Source of the DNA: Maribacter sp. MMG018
GTDB lineage: Bacteria > Bacteroidota > Bacteroidia > Flavobacteriales > Flavobacteriaceae
Length of the DNA stretch: 64,000 nt
Assembly (NCBI RefSeq): GCF_018100785.1
Contig: NZ_JAGJEC010000001.1
Location: forward strand, 434,001 to 498,000
Reading direction: 5' to 3'
Part shown: one piece after another, positions 36,127 through 45,124 of the stretch
Position numbering within the stretch: position 1 is the first letter of the stretch
How the letters are laid out: every line of letters begins with the position of its first letter
Position numbers and translations under genes: made by a program
The notes under the pieces: generated by a model
Databases searched by the model: none
What the model was told of the DNA's origin: nothing
What the model saw: the letters and a program-made list of their open reading frames with translations, nothing else

Positions 36127-36144
36127 CTCCTTTAATCGACCCTG

Positions 36145-37164
36145 ATGATAGACAAGATAAAGGAACAAATAACTGAAGTACAAGCTTTTACCGCAACTGA
36201 TCTAGATGCAGTAGAAGCTTTTAGAATTAAATATTTAGGAAAAAAAGGAATTTTAAACGGTTTTTTCGCCGAGTTTAAAAATGTTCCGAACGAACAGAAA
36301 AAAGAATTTGGCCAAACCATAAACCAGTTAAAGAACGCAGCCACCGAAAAGGTCGATCAATTAAAGCGATCGCTAGAGAACAGTAGCTCTCAAGAAAAAA
36401 TATTCGGTGATTTGACACGTCCTGGAAACCCTATAGAACTTGGCGCCCGACATCCTATTTCTATCGTTAAAAATAAAATTATAGATATTTTTTCCAGAAT
36501 AGGTTTCAATGTCTCCGAAGGACCTGAGATCGAAGATGATTGGCATAATTTTACCGCTTTGAACCTTCCCGAATATCATCCGGCAAGGGATATGCAGGAT
36601 ACTTTTTTTGTTCAAACAGATCCAGATATACTGTTGCGTACACATACATCATCTGTTCAGGTACGTTACATGGAAAACAACAAACCTCCCATTAGAACCA
36701 TTTCTCCCGGTAGGGTTTATAGAAACGAGGCCATTTCAGCAAGGTCCCATTGTTTTTTTCACCAAGTGGAAGGATTATATATTGACAAGGATGTTTCTTT
36801 TGCCGACCTAAAACAAACGTTGCAGTATTTTACTACCGAGCTTTTCGGAAAATCAAAAATTAGACTGCGACCCTCTTATTTCCCATTCACGGAACCAAGT
36901 GCAGAGGTAGATGTTTACTGGGGGCTGGAAACAGAAGCCGATTATAGAATTACAAAAGGTACCGGATGGTTAGAAATCGGGGGTTGCGGCATGGTAGACC
37001 CTAACGTTCTTACGAATTGTAATATAGACCCAGAAGAATACTCTGGTTTTGCCTTTGGTGTTGGTATAGACCGTATTGCCATGCTTCTATACCAAATAAC
37101 CGATATACGCATGTTAAGTGAAAACGATGTGCGCTTTTTAGAACAGTTTAAAAGCTCTTTATAA
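36145..37164 (+). CDS. pheS: Phenylalanine-tRNA ligase, alpha subunit
   Basis: PheS carries the active site of the (alpha-beta)2 enzyme that charges tRNA-Phe in the cytoplasm. The 339-residue length is standard. The N-terminal coiled coil (residues 1-90), motif 1 near GARHPISIVKNKIIDIFSRIGFNVSEGPEIEDDWHNF, motif 2 (TISPGRVYRNEAISARSHCFFHQVEGLYID) and motif 3 (YSGFAFGVGIDRIAMLLYQITDIR) are all present. The beta subunit is not in the window; the next gene is a small conserved protein. Confidence 0.97.
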   Translation: MIDKIKEQITEVQAFTATDLDAVEAFRIKYLGKKGILNGFFAEFKNVPNEQKKEFGQTINQLKNAATEKVDQLKRSLENSSSQEKIFGDLTRPGNPIELGARHPISIVKNKIIDIFSRIGFNVSEGPEIEDDWHNFTALNLPEYHPARDMQDTFFVQTDPDILLRTHTSSVQVRYMENNKPPIRTISPGRVYRNEAISARSHCFFHQVEGLYIDKDVSFADLKQTLQYFTTELFGKSKIRLRPSYFPFTEPSAEVDVYWGLETEADYRITKGTGWLEIGGCGMVDPNVLTNCNIDPEEYSGFAFGVGIDRIAMLLYQITDIRMLSENDVRFLEQFKSSL

Positions 37165-37197
37165 GGATTTTGAATTGATAAAATCTAACATTTATTT

Positions 37198-37593
37198 TTG
37201 AAAAAAGACATAGAAATACCGGTTTCAAAAGACGTATATGTTGCATTGATCAGAGAATGGAACGATGAATTCTTGTCCAAAGATTGGAACGCCTATATCA
37301 TAAACAATAGAACAACACCGATAGAAATGGCACTAATTGTTTCTAAAGGTTATGATGACAAGGTAAAAACTTCCACTATGCGGCATGCTATCGGTGTAGT
37401 CGCAGCCAAATCGTACGAAAAAATTGAGTTGGTGCAAGAAGATGTACTTCGTCTTAACAATGAGTTTTATGTAACTTATTACGCTGATAATAAACTATTT
37501 GAAAGAAAATTTATTTTTGAAAAACATTCGGTCAACGAGGCAAATACGGTTACGATACCCATTATAGAAAAGGATGGGATTTTCGCAAAATAG
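37198..37593 (+). CDS. Conserved hypothetical protein downstream of pheS
   Basis: The 131-residue cytoplasmic protein opens with KKDIEIPVSKDVYVALIREWNDEFLSKDWNAYI from a TTG codon at 37198. No in-frame ATG exists before residue 43, so a TTG start is needed to keep the conserved N-terminus. The fold looks alpha/beta with AIGVVAAKSYEKIELVQEDVLRLNNEFYVTYYADN in the middle. Such proteins in this position are sometimes labelled as PheS, with which it shares no motif; only adjacency suggests a link. Function unknown. Confidence 0.75.
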   Translation: MKKDIEIPVSKDVYVALIREWNDEFLSKDWNAYIINNRTTPIEMALIVSKGYDDKVKTSTMRHAIGVVAAKSYEKIELVQEDVLRLNNEFYVTYYADNKLFERKFIFEKHSVNEANTVTIPIIEKDGIFAK

Positions 37594-37750
37594 CCCCTTT
37601 TTTTAACGTCCCAATTACTATATTGATAATTTCAGCCTTCAATTAATTTTCAATAAACATTCTAACTACCTGATTTTTATATTATTCGGATAGGTTTTAG
37701 CATTCTCTGGTTTTACCTTAGTAACTATAGCAACTAAACCAGAAGAACTA

Positions 37751-38944
37751 ATGGAAACAAGTAAATTAAACCGTAGGGATTGGATACGAACAGGACTACT
37801 CACAGCAGGGGGAATAACACTATTGCCACATCTAGGGATAGCGGAAACCGCGAAAGCATCTATACCATTAGACAGAAACGGAAATGCATTATACAGTCCG
37901 TTATTTAAAGAATATCTTCCTGAAAAATTTCCTGACGAGTCTAAATTATTGGCAAAGTTAAATGCCAATGAAAATCCTTATGGGCCTTCACCAAAAGCTA
38001 TCGATGCTTTAAAAAACGTGGCTACAAAAGGAAATAGGTACGCTTGGAAAGAACTTTTTGCCCTAATCGATAAAATTGCGATCAAAGAAGGTGTGGAGGC
38101 CAAAAATATTATGATGGGCCCTGGTTCTTCCGACCTATTGGAAAAAACAGCCATGGTGTTATTTATGGACGGTGGCAATGTTGTTTCTGCCGACCCTTCT
38201 TACATGTCTCTTATTCGTGTTGCCGAAGCAACCGGAGCAAGTTGGAAACCTGTTCCTTTAAAAGAAGATTGGTCCCATGACCTTAAAGGTATGGAAGCTG
38301 CTATAGATAAAGATACCAAACTCGTTTATATATGTAACCCCAATAATCCGACCGGTAGCATAACCGACACTAAAGAACTCTTAGACTTTTGTTCCCGTGT
38401 TTCAGAAAAAGTGCCTGTTTTTGTAGACGAAGCATATCTCGACTTCTTGGAAGATGGTACCAAGCAAAGTATGGTCGGATTGATCAATGAGGGTAAAAAT
38501 GTAATTATAGCCCGTACGTTTTCAAAAATTCATGGCATGGCCGGATTAAGGGTAGGATATATTGTTGCACAAGAAACCACCTTAAACAAAATACAGAAAA
38601 TTACACGTGGCGGAATGGGTATTGCCTATACTTCTATATATGCAGCTTTGGCCAGTATGGATGATCCTGATTTTCAAAATTCCTCCAGGTCTAAAAATGC
38701 GGAATCGAGAGAGTATGTTTATAAGAGCTTAAAACAGCTAGGCTACGACTATGTCACCTCATATACCAGTTTTATCATTTTCCCAATAGAAATGGAGGGT
38801 CAACTATTCCTGAAAAAAATGACGGAAAAAAAGGTAGGCGTTAGAGCATTTGAGTTCATGGGCAAGAATTGGTGCAGGGTGAGCATGGGTACCATGGACG
38901 AAATGAAGATTTTTACTGCAGCGTTAACAGACGTTCTTGCATAA
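37751..38944 (+). CDS. Tat-exported PLP aminotransferase, HisC-like
   Basis: A 397-residue class I/II aminotransferase closely resembling histidinol-phosphate aminotransferase. It contains LNANENPYGPSPKAIDAL (~72-89), the N-terminal substrate/PLP motif VYICNPNNPTGSI (~195-207), VFVDEAYLDF (~224-233) and the Schiff-base lysine in ARTFSKIHGMAGLRVGY (~256-272). Unlike HisC, it starts with a twin-arginine signal (NRRDWIRTGLLTAGGITLLPHLG, ~7-29), so it should be folded with its cofactor and exported to the periplasm. It lacks his-operon neighbours and its stop is followed one base later by an AEC-type permease gene. The natural substrate is unknown. Confidence 0.88.
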   Translation: METSKLNRRDWIRTGLLTAGGITLLPHLGIAETAKASIPLDRNGNALYSPLFKEYLPEKFPDESKLLAKLNANENPYGPSPKAIDALKNVATKGNRYAWKELFALIDKIAIKEGVEAKNIMMGPGSSDLLEKTAMVLFMDGGNVVSADPSYMSLIRVAEATGASWKPVPLKEDWSHDLKGMEAAIDKDTKLVYICNPNNPTGSITDTKELLDFCSRVSEKVPVFVDEAYLDFLEDGTKQSMVGLINEGKNVIIARTFSKIHGMAGLRVGYIVAQETTLNKIQKITRGGMGIAYTSIYAALASMDDPDFQNSSRSKNAESREYVYKSLKQLGYDYVTSYTSFIIFPIEMEGQLFLKKMTEKKVGVRAFEFMGKNWCRVSMGTMDEMKIFTAALTDVLA

Positions 38945-38945
38945 G

Positions 38946-40088
38946 ATGGATGTAACCCTACAAAAGACAATTACCTTTCTAACATTTATTGGTATCGGCT
39001 TTCTTTTAAAGATAAAGTTCAATTCAAAAGAGGAGCTTTCCGGTATCAAGAAAATCATACTCAACCTTGCCCTACCGGCAACAATATTTATAGCATTGAT
39101 AGGGGTTAAAATAGATGGTGCTTTACTTTCTTTACCCTTTTTGGCTCTTACCTTAAATATTGTTCTTTTTTATCTGTTTCCGTATTTAATGCCACTAACG
39201 GGTATTAAATATAATTCACCGGAACATAGAACAGCTAGATTGCTCGTATCTTCTTTGGCCCCGGGCCTTTCATGTTTTCCCTTCGTATTAGAGTTTTTAG
39301 GGGAAGATTACTTGGCAAAGGCAGCAATGGCAGACTTGGGTAATAAGGTATTTGTACTTATCATCTTATATCTGGTTGCTATGAATTGGTTTTATAGCAA
39401 ACGAGCTATAGAGTCAAAATCAAAAGCTGGAAAATTAAAATCCCTAACGATGGCAATGATCTCCGAACCTGTAAATATCTTTATAGTCATTGCCTTGATT
39501 TTGGTATTTTTTGGTTTTAATATGGAGTCATTGCCATTATTTATAAGCGACACCATTACTAGACTAAGTGTAATAATGACTCCTTTGGTACTTCTTTTTA
39601 TTGGCCTTGCCGTAAAAATCAAAAAGCAACAGATCTATAAAATATTTTCACTTTTATTCTTAAGGGCGGGTTTCGTGGCCATGCTTTCAGGGGTATTTAT
39701 TGTTATCGCCAACATTACCGTTCAGCAAGACATACTGCTACTTCTATGTTTCGGACTAAGTGCTTGTAGTTTTTGGCCATTTTCCCATATATCAGTAGTA
39801 GATGCTCAAGAAAAAGGAATAAAAAAGAAGAAAAAAACCTTTAACTCTACTTTTGGCGTCAACATTCTTGCTCTATCGTTTCCTCTTTCTACCATACTTA
39901 TATTGGGTATCTTATCCAGTGGAAAACTTTTCTCAAATGGTTACAATGTAATGGCATTGGGCCTTATCTTTCTTTTAGTGGGAACCACTCCTTATATTCT
40001 TAAAAGGGTCTTTCTATTAAAAGGTAAAGAACATGATAAAAAAGCAAATATAATTCTCTATAAAACCTCAAGTACCGAAACCTCTTAA
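38946..40088 (+). CDS. AEC-type permease-like membrane protein
   Basis: The 380-residue integral membrane protein has about ten hydrophobic segments. The pattern is that of the auxin-efflux-carrier (AEC) family: an N-terminal helix with GIGFLLKIK, NLALPATIFIALIGVKI, and LGLSACSFWPF-like short helices. AEC members move organic acids or amino-acid-like anions. The ATG at 38946 is one base past the aminotransferase stop, so translation is linked. A short TTG-initiated extension is possible. Family assignment is by overall pattern, not a strict signature. Confidence 0.7.
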   Translation: MDVTLQKTITFLTFIGIGFLLKIKFNSKEELSGIKKIILNLALPATIFIALIGVKIDGALLSLPFLALTLNIVLFYLFPYLMPLTGIKYNSPEHRTARLLVSSLAPGLSCFPFVLEFLGEDYLAKAAMADLGNKVFVLIILYLVAMNWFYSKRAIESKSKAGKLKSLTMAMISEPVNIFIVIALILVFFGFNMESLPLFISDTITRLSVIMTPLVLLFIGLAVKIKKQQIYKIFSLLFLRAGFVAMLSGVFIVIANITVQQDILLLLCFGLSACSFWPFSHISVVDAQEKGIKKKKKTFNSTFGVNILALSFPLSTILILGILSSGKLFSNGYNVMALGLIFLLVGTTPYILKRVFLLKGKEHDKKANIILYKTSSTETS

Positions 40089-40210
40089 ATTATCTTGAGG
40101 TAATTTTACGCACCAATGTAGCAGTAAGATCTGAATCTAATTAAATAAAGTTCTATTGCACGATATGACAACTTTAACACTAATTATGAAAATTTAAGTT
40201 CTTTTGGTTT

Positions 40211-40238
40211 GTTAGTTTCCGAACTAACTGTACCTTTG
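40211..40238 (+). promoter_or_regulatory. Operator (18-bp inverted repeat) and -7 element of GbsR-type gene
   Basis: GTTAGTTTCCGAACTAAC at 40211-40228 has perfect 7-bp arms. It ends 2 bp before the -7 element TACCTTTG (40231-40238). A repressor here would block the promoter. A related repeat is found at 40759-40776 in front of the RND operon. Confidence 0.65.
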
Positions 40239-40259
40239 TACTTTCAATTTTTCATAATT

Positions 40260-40742
40260 ATGAATAAAGAAGAAGCCAAACAACAGTTAATAGAAGAGCT
40301 AGGGGTTCATTTTGAATCGGAATATTCCCTACCTCCATTGGCTGCAAGAATTTTCGCAAATTTGGTCATTACAGAAGAGGACGGACTTACTTTTGAAGAC
40401 TGCCTAACAAAACAATGTGCCAGTAAAAGTTCTGTATCAACATCACTGAACCTACTCTTACAAATGGACTATATTAAATATTTTACCAAGTCCGGAGACA
40501 GAAAAAGATATTTTAAGATCGCTAACAAAGACGCTTTTTTTATCGGAAAACTTAATGCAGTGCTCAAAAAACTGGAAAAAGAGTCGGAAATGCTAAAAAA
40601 AGTTGAAAACTATAACATAGCACATAACCCAGAAAAATATGAAGCCAACAAAGAAAAGAAAAAGATTTATATGAAATGCGTAGAAGATACCAAGGCCATA
40701 TATCGAAAGACCATTCAAGATTTGAAAAATCTAAACAAATAA
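40260..40742 (+). CDS. GbsR/MarR-family transcriptional regulator
   Basis: The 160-residue regulator starts at MNKEEAKQQLIEELGVHFESEYSLPP (upstream TTG extension rejected, because it runs into the promoter). The GbsR-type winged helix is clear: LAARIFANLVITEEDGLTFEDCLTKQCASKSSVSTSLNLLLQMDYIKYFTKSGDRKRYFKI, followed by a C-terminal coiled coil for dimerisation. GbsR-like proteins regulate osmolyte or efflux genes. A palindromic operator overlaps its own promoter and a similar palindrome lies in front of the RND adaptor gene, so it probably controls both itself and the efflux operon. Confidence 0.88.
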   Translation: MNKEEAKQQLIEELGVHFESEYSLPPLAARIFANLVITEEDGLTFEDCLTKQCASKSSVSTSLNLLLQMDYIKYFTKSGDRKRYFKIANKDAFFIGKLNAVLKKLEKESEMLKKVENYNIAHNPEKYEANKEKKKIYMKCVEDTKAIYRKTIQDLKNLNK

Positions 40743-40758
40743 TTTTTTTGCCTCTATA

Positions 40759-40776
40759 GTTCGTTTATTTCCGAAC
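40759..40776 (+). promoter_or_regulatory. Second operator copy upstream of the RND operon
   Basis: GTTCG-TTTATTTC-CGAAC is 18 bp with 5-bp arms and shares TTTCCGAAC with the site at 40211. It is 66 bp before the adaptor ATG. The -7 element is not clear here (TATTTCCG is a weak match). Confidence 0.5.
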
Positions 40777-40841
40777 ATTCAGAATTAACAAAACCTTAAC
40801 AGGTTCACATTAATAATTACATATAAACATCCATCTAAAAA

Positions 40842-41927
40842 ATGAAAAAATTATCAATCATAGGACTATTAAGTGCAGGCCTTCTTTTAAGTTCCTGTTT
40901 TGGAACCACCCCTGAAAATAAGGCGGGAGCGGCCGCACCTCCCCCACCAAGTCTAAAGGTCGGTGAACTTCAAAAGAAAGACATTACCATTTACAACGAA
41001 TTTGCGACCACCCTAGAAGGTAAGCAAAATGTTGAAATATGGCCGAAAGTAAGTGGTTTTATACAAGAGGTCTATGTTGAGGAAGGGCAGAAAATAAAAA
41101 AGGGACAATTGCTTTTTAAATTGGAGACCCAAACCCTTAACCAAGATGCCAACGCCGCCAAAGCAGCGGTAAACGTCGCCCAGGTTGAGGTAGACAAACT
41201 TAAGCCCCTCGTTGAAAAAAACATCATTAGTGAGGTACAATTGGAAACGGCTAAGGCCCAATTAGCACAAGCAAAGGCCAATTACGAAAGTGTTGTTTCT
41301 AATATAGGATATTCACGAATTACCAGTCCGGTAGACGGTTATATCGGCGAGATTCCCTATAAAACAGGAGCTTTGGTAAGTTCAAATATGACCAAGCCCT
41401 TAACTACGGTATCCGATGTGAGTGAGGTACGTGCCTATTTCTCATTGAACGAAAAAGAGCTTCTAGCCCTAAAGGAGTCCATGCCAAAAAACGAGAATAA
41501 CGGCATAGATCTTAAAAATGCGCCCGAAGTAACCTTAGTTATGATCAATGGCCAAGAATATCCCGAACCCGGAAAAATAGCCATGATCAACTCCATAATC
41601 AACAGTACTACCGGAAGCGTAACGGCAAGGGCCGATTTTAAAAACAAAAACAATCTCCTAAGTAGTGGTAGTACCGGTAAGATCAAGATGCCGGTTGTTT
41701 ATGGAGGTGCCTTTGAAATTCCACAGGAGGCCACCATTGACCTTCAAGGCAAAAAACTGGTCTATGTACTAAAAGACGACAATACCATTACCACAATGCC
41801 CATAAACATAGTAGCAAATACCCAAAAAGGGTTTATCGTGGAAAAGGGAATTGAGGAAGGAACCAAAATCGTTCTTGAAGGAGTGACCAAATTAAGGGAC
41901 GGAATGACAATAAACCCTGTCCAATAA
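40842..41927 (+). CDS. RND efflux periplasmic adaptor (MFP), lipoprotein
   Basis: The 361-residue adaptor has a lipoprotein signal with lipobox LLSSC (Cys19). The biotinyl-lipoyl, alpha-hairpin and beta-barrel order of the HlyD/AcrA family is visible: VEIWPKVSGFIQEVYVEEGQKIKKGQLLFKLE near 64-95, a helical hairpin rich in Ala/Lys/Glu to ~152, then IGYSRITSPVDGYIGEIPYKTGALVS. It links the inner membrane pump to the outer membrane channel, both encoded next. The first gene of the operon, 99 bp behind the regulator gene. Confidence 0.93.
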   Translation: MKKLSIIGLLSAGLLLSSCFGTTPENKAGAAAPPPPSLKVGELQKKDITIYNEFATTLEGKQNVEIWPKVSGFIQEVYVEEGQKIKKGQLLFKLETQTLNQDANAAKAAVNVAQVEVDKLKPLVEKNIISEVQLETAKAQLAQAKANYESVVSNIGYSRITSPVDGYIGEIPYKTGALVSSNMTKPLTTVSDVSEVRAYFSLNEKELLALKESMPKNENNGIDLKNAPEVTLVMINGQEYPEPGKIAMINSIINSTTGSVTARADFKNKNNLLSSGSTGKIKMPVVYGGAFEIPQEATIDLQGKKLVYVLKDDNTITTMPINIVANTQKGFIVEKGIEEGTKIVLEGVTKLRDGMTINPVQ

Positions 41928-41967
41928 CAATCACTACACACATTCCATAATACATAAATAAAGAACA

Positions 41968-44900
41968 ATGTTTCAAAAATTTATAGATCGTCCCGTACTA
42001 TCTACGGTGATATCGATCATTATAGCCATTCTGGGTATTTTAGGGTTGACCTCATTGCCCGTTGAACAGTATCCTGAAATTGCACCGCCTACGGTACAGG
42101 TTTCAGCTACCTATACCGGTGCAAACGCCGAAACGGTGCTTAATAGTGTTGTTACCCCATTGGAGGAGCAGATCAATGGTGTCGAAGGCATGTTGTACAT
42201 GACTTCTACCGCGAGTAATGACGGATCCGCCAATATAAACGTATTTTTTAAACTGGGTACCGACCCCGATATTGCCGCTGTAAACGTTCAAAACAGGGTG
42301 GCCCGCGCCAATAGTGTACTGCCAGAGGCCGTAATAAACACCGGGGTAATTACCCAAAAGGCACAGACCAGCGCCCTAATGTTCTTCTCCCTATTTTCGG
42401 AGAACGAAAACTACGACGCCACCTTTGTCGAAAACTACGCCCGAATCAATTTGGTGCCCAAGCTACAACGTATCGAAGGGGTAGGAAACGTTACCGTGTT
42501 CGGTGCCAAGGACTACTCGATGCGTATTTGGTTGAACCCGGAAAAAATGGCAGCCTATAAACTGATGCCCTCCGATATTCAAGCGGCATTGCGAGAGCAA
42601 AACCTTGAGGCGGCTACAGGTAAAATCGGTGAAAATGCCGATGGTATTTACGAGTACGTACTTAAATACAAGGGCCGTCTTTCCGAAGAGGCCGAATATG
42701 AGAACATCATCATCAAGGCACAGGAAAACGGACAATATTTGCGTCTTGGTGATGTGGCCGAAGTAGAGATGGGCGCTTTTAACTACAGTACCCTGAACGA
42801 AGGTATGGGAAAACCCGGTACCGCCGTGGGAATCTTTCAGACCTCTGGTTCGAACGCCAACGAGATCATCGACGCCATCCAGGATATTCTTGAAGAAAGC
42901 AAAAGTGATTTTCCCAAGGGAATCGATTATGTAATCCCATACAACACCAAAGACTTTCTTGATGCCTCTATCGACCATGTGGTACAGACCCTTATCGAAG
43001 CCTTCTTGCTGGTATTTGTTGTCGTGTTCCTGTTCCTACAGGATTTTAGGTCTACCCTAATTCCCGCGATTGCCGTGCCAGTAGCCATTATCGGTACTTT
43101 CTTCTTCCTATCGCTATTTGGGTACTCCATCAACATGTTGACCCTTTTTGCAATGATTCTGGCCATTGGTATTGTGGTGGATGATGCCATTGTGGTGGTA
43201 GAAGCGGTGCACGCAAAGTTGGAGGAGAGAGCCGATAACGCCAAAACGGCCACCAAGTCGGCCATGTCGGAAATATCGGGTGCCATTATATCCATTACCT
43301 TGGTCATGTCAGCGGTATTTATCCCCGTATCCTTTATCAGTGGTTCATCGGGTGTGTTCTACCAACAGTTCGGCATTACCTTGGCCATCGCGATCCTAAT
43401 TTCTGCGGTAAACGCCCTAACGTTGAGTCCTGCCTTGGCAGCCCTTTTCCTAAAACCGCACAGCCCCTCCGAGGAACATAAGAAAAAGGGATTTTTGAAA
43501 CGCTTTTTTACCGTGTTCAACACCGGGTTTGACGCCATGACCGATAAATATATCGGTTCCGTAAAATTCTTTTCCAATAAAAAATGGTTGACCGTTTTAA
43601 CCTTGGTTCTCTTTTCGGCCATCGCTTTAGCCTTATTCAGGTCTACCCCTTCAGGTTTTATACCAAACGAAGATCAAGGTATTATCTTTACCGACATATC
43701 ATTGGCTCCGGGTACCACCTTGGAAAAAACCCAGAAAACGGTTAAGAAAATAGATTCGATTTACCAATCCATGGATGTTATCAAATCTAGGATGAACATT
43801 GCCGGTAGAAGCTTTTTAAATGGCGTAAACGGTGGGTCATACGCCTTTTCTGTACTAAAACTACAGGACTTTGATGATCGTAAAGCCGATTCACTTTCGG
43901 TAGGTGCGACCATTCAAACCTTATTTGCTAAGGCATCGACCATCAAAGAGGCCAATATTATTTTTATCGCCCCGCCCAGTGTTCGAGGTTTCGGTAATTC
44001 CGCCGGTTTTGAACTTAACCTACAGAGTAAGGATGCCGACGATTGGCTGACCATAGGCCAAACCACGAACGAATTCTTGGCCGCCTTGAACGCAAGGCCA
44101 GAGGTACAATACGCCATTACATCGTTCAATCCGAATTTCCCACAATACGAATTGCAGGTCGATATCGAAAAAATAAAATCGGCCGGATTGGCCGTTACCG
44201 ATATTTTCAACGCCATGCAAGGGTATTACGGTGGGTTGTACACCACCGACTTTAACAAGTTTGGTAAGCAGTACCGCGTAATGATCCAGGCGAAACCTGA
44301 AGATAGGGCCGACGAAAATTCGTTGAACCATATTTTTGTGACCAACGGAAACGGCGAATCGGTAGCCGTATCGCAATTCGTTTCCTTAAATAAAATTTAT
44401 GGTCCCGAAATGGTCAGTAGGTTCAACCTGTTGAGTTCGGTCAAAATCAATGGTGCCATGAACCCCGGTTATTCAACAGGTGATGCCATTAAGGCGATCG
44501 AAGAGGTTACCGCCCAAGTATTGCCCAATAATTACACCTATGAATATTCCGGACTTACCAAGGAGGAAAACAGTGCGGGTAGCCAAACCGTACTCATCTT
44601 CCTGTTGAGTTTGATATTCGTTTATTTCTTGTTAAGCGCCCAGTACGAATCGTACATATTGCCCTTGTCGATCATACTATCACTGCCTGTTGGTATTGCC
44701 GGGGCTATCGGCTTTATTAATCTGGCCGGACTCGAAAACAACATTTATTTTCAAATCGCCTTGATCATGTTGATCGGTCTGCTTTCCAAAAACGCCATTC
44801 TTATCGTAGAATTTGCGTTGCAACGTAGAAAGCACGGCATGTCTATCATCGACTCGGCCATCGATGGTGCAAAAGCACGACTTAGACCTATATTAATGAC

Positions 44901-45117
44901 GTCTTTCGCGTTTATACTTGGTCTGTTGCCATTGGCCCTGTCATCAGGTATCGGTGCCGTTGGTAACCGATCAATAGGTATGAGTGCCGTTGGGGGTATG
45001 TTGATAGGTACCGTGTTCGGTGTCTTCGTTATACCGGCACTGTACGTTATTTTCCAGTCTATTCAAGAACGGGTGAGCGGTGCTCCCCAAGAACCAATCG
45101 CAGAAATAAAGAACTAG
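41968..45117 (+). CDS. RND efflux pump, HAE-1 (AcrB-like) permease
   Basis: The 1049-residue proton antiporter expels hydrophobic compounds through the tripartite complex. It starts with MFQKFIDRPVLSTVISIIIAILGI and has twelve membrane helices around two large periplasmic loops. The proton-relay aspartates in TM4 are present (GIVVDDAIVVVEAVHAKLEERADNA) and the conserved Lys in TM10 is in GLLSKNAILIVEFALQRRKHG. Drug classes transported cannot be predicted. Codon use looks more GC-rich than the SulP region. Confidence 0.96.
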   Translation: MFQKFIDRPVLSTVISIIIAILGILGLTSLPVEQYPEIAPPTVQVSATYTGANAETVLNSVVTPLEEQINGVEGMLYMTSTASNDGSANINVFFKLGTDPDIAAVNVQNRVARANSVLPEAVINTGVITQKAQTSALMFFSLFSENENYDATFVENYARINLVPKLQRIEGVGNVTVFGAKDYSMRIWLNPEKMAAYKLMPSDIQAALREQNLEAATGKIGENADGIYEYVLKYKGRLSEEAEYENIIIKAQENGQYLRLGDVAEVEMGAFNYSTLNEGMGKPGTAVGIFQTSGSNANEIIDAIQDILEESKSDFPKGIDYVIPYNTKDFLDASIDHVVQTLIEAFLLVFVVVFLFLQDFRSTLIPAIAVPVAIIGTFFFLSLFGYSINMLTLFAMILAIGIVVDDAIVVVEAVHAKLEERADNAKTATKSAMSEISGAIISITLVMSAVFIPVSFISGSSGVFYQQFGITLAIAILISAVNALTLSPALAALFLKPHSPSEEHKKKGFLKRFFTVFNTGFDAMTDKYIGSVKFFSNKKWLTVLTLVLFSAIALALFRSTPSGFIPNEDQGIIFTDISLAPGTTLEKTQKTVKKIDSIYQSMDVIKSRMNIAGRSFLNGVNGGSYAFSVLKLQDFDDRKADSLSVGATIQTLFAKASTIKEANIIFIAPPSVRGFGNSAGFELNLQSKDADDWLTIGQTTNEFLAALNARPEVQYAITSFNPNFPQYELQVDIEKIKSAGLAVTDIFNAMQGYYGGLYTTDFNKFGKQYRVMIQAKPEDRADENSLNHIFVTNGNGESVAVSQFVSLNKIYGPEMVSRFNLLSSVKINGAMNPGYSTGDAIKAIEEVTAQVLPNNYTYEYSGLTKEENSAGSQTVLIFLLSLIFVYFLLSAQYESYILPLSIILSLPVGIAGAIGFINLAGLENNIYFQIALIMLIGLLSKNAILIVEFALQRRKHGMSIIDSAIDGAKARLRPILMTSFAFILGLLPLALSSGIGAVGNRSIGMSAVGGMLIGTVFGVFVIPALYVIFQSIQERVSGAPQEPIAEIKN

Positions 45118-45124
45118 AGAAATC

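Noticed and set aside
42463-42978. 171-codon minus-strand frame inside the RND pump gene
   Set aside because: It lies wholly within a well supported AcrB-like gene; no start context or motif.
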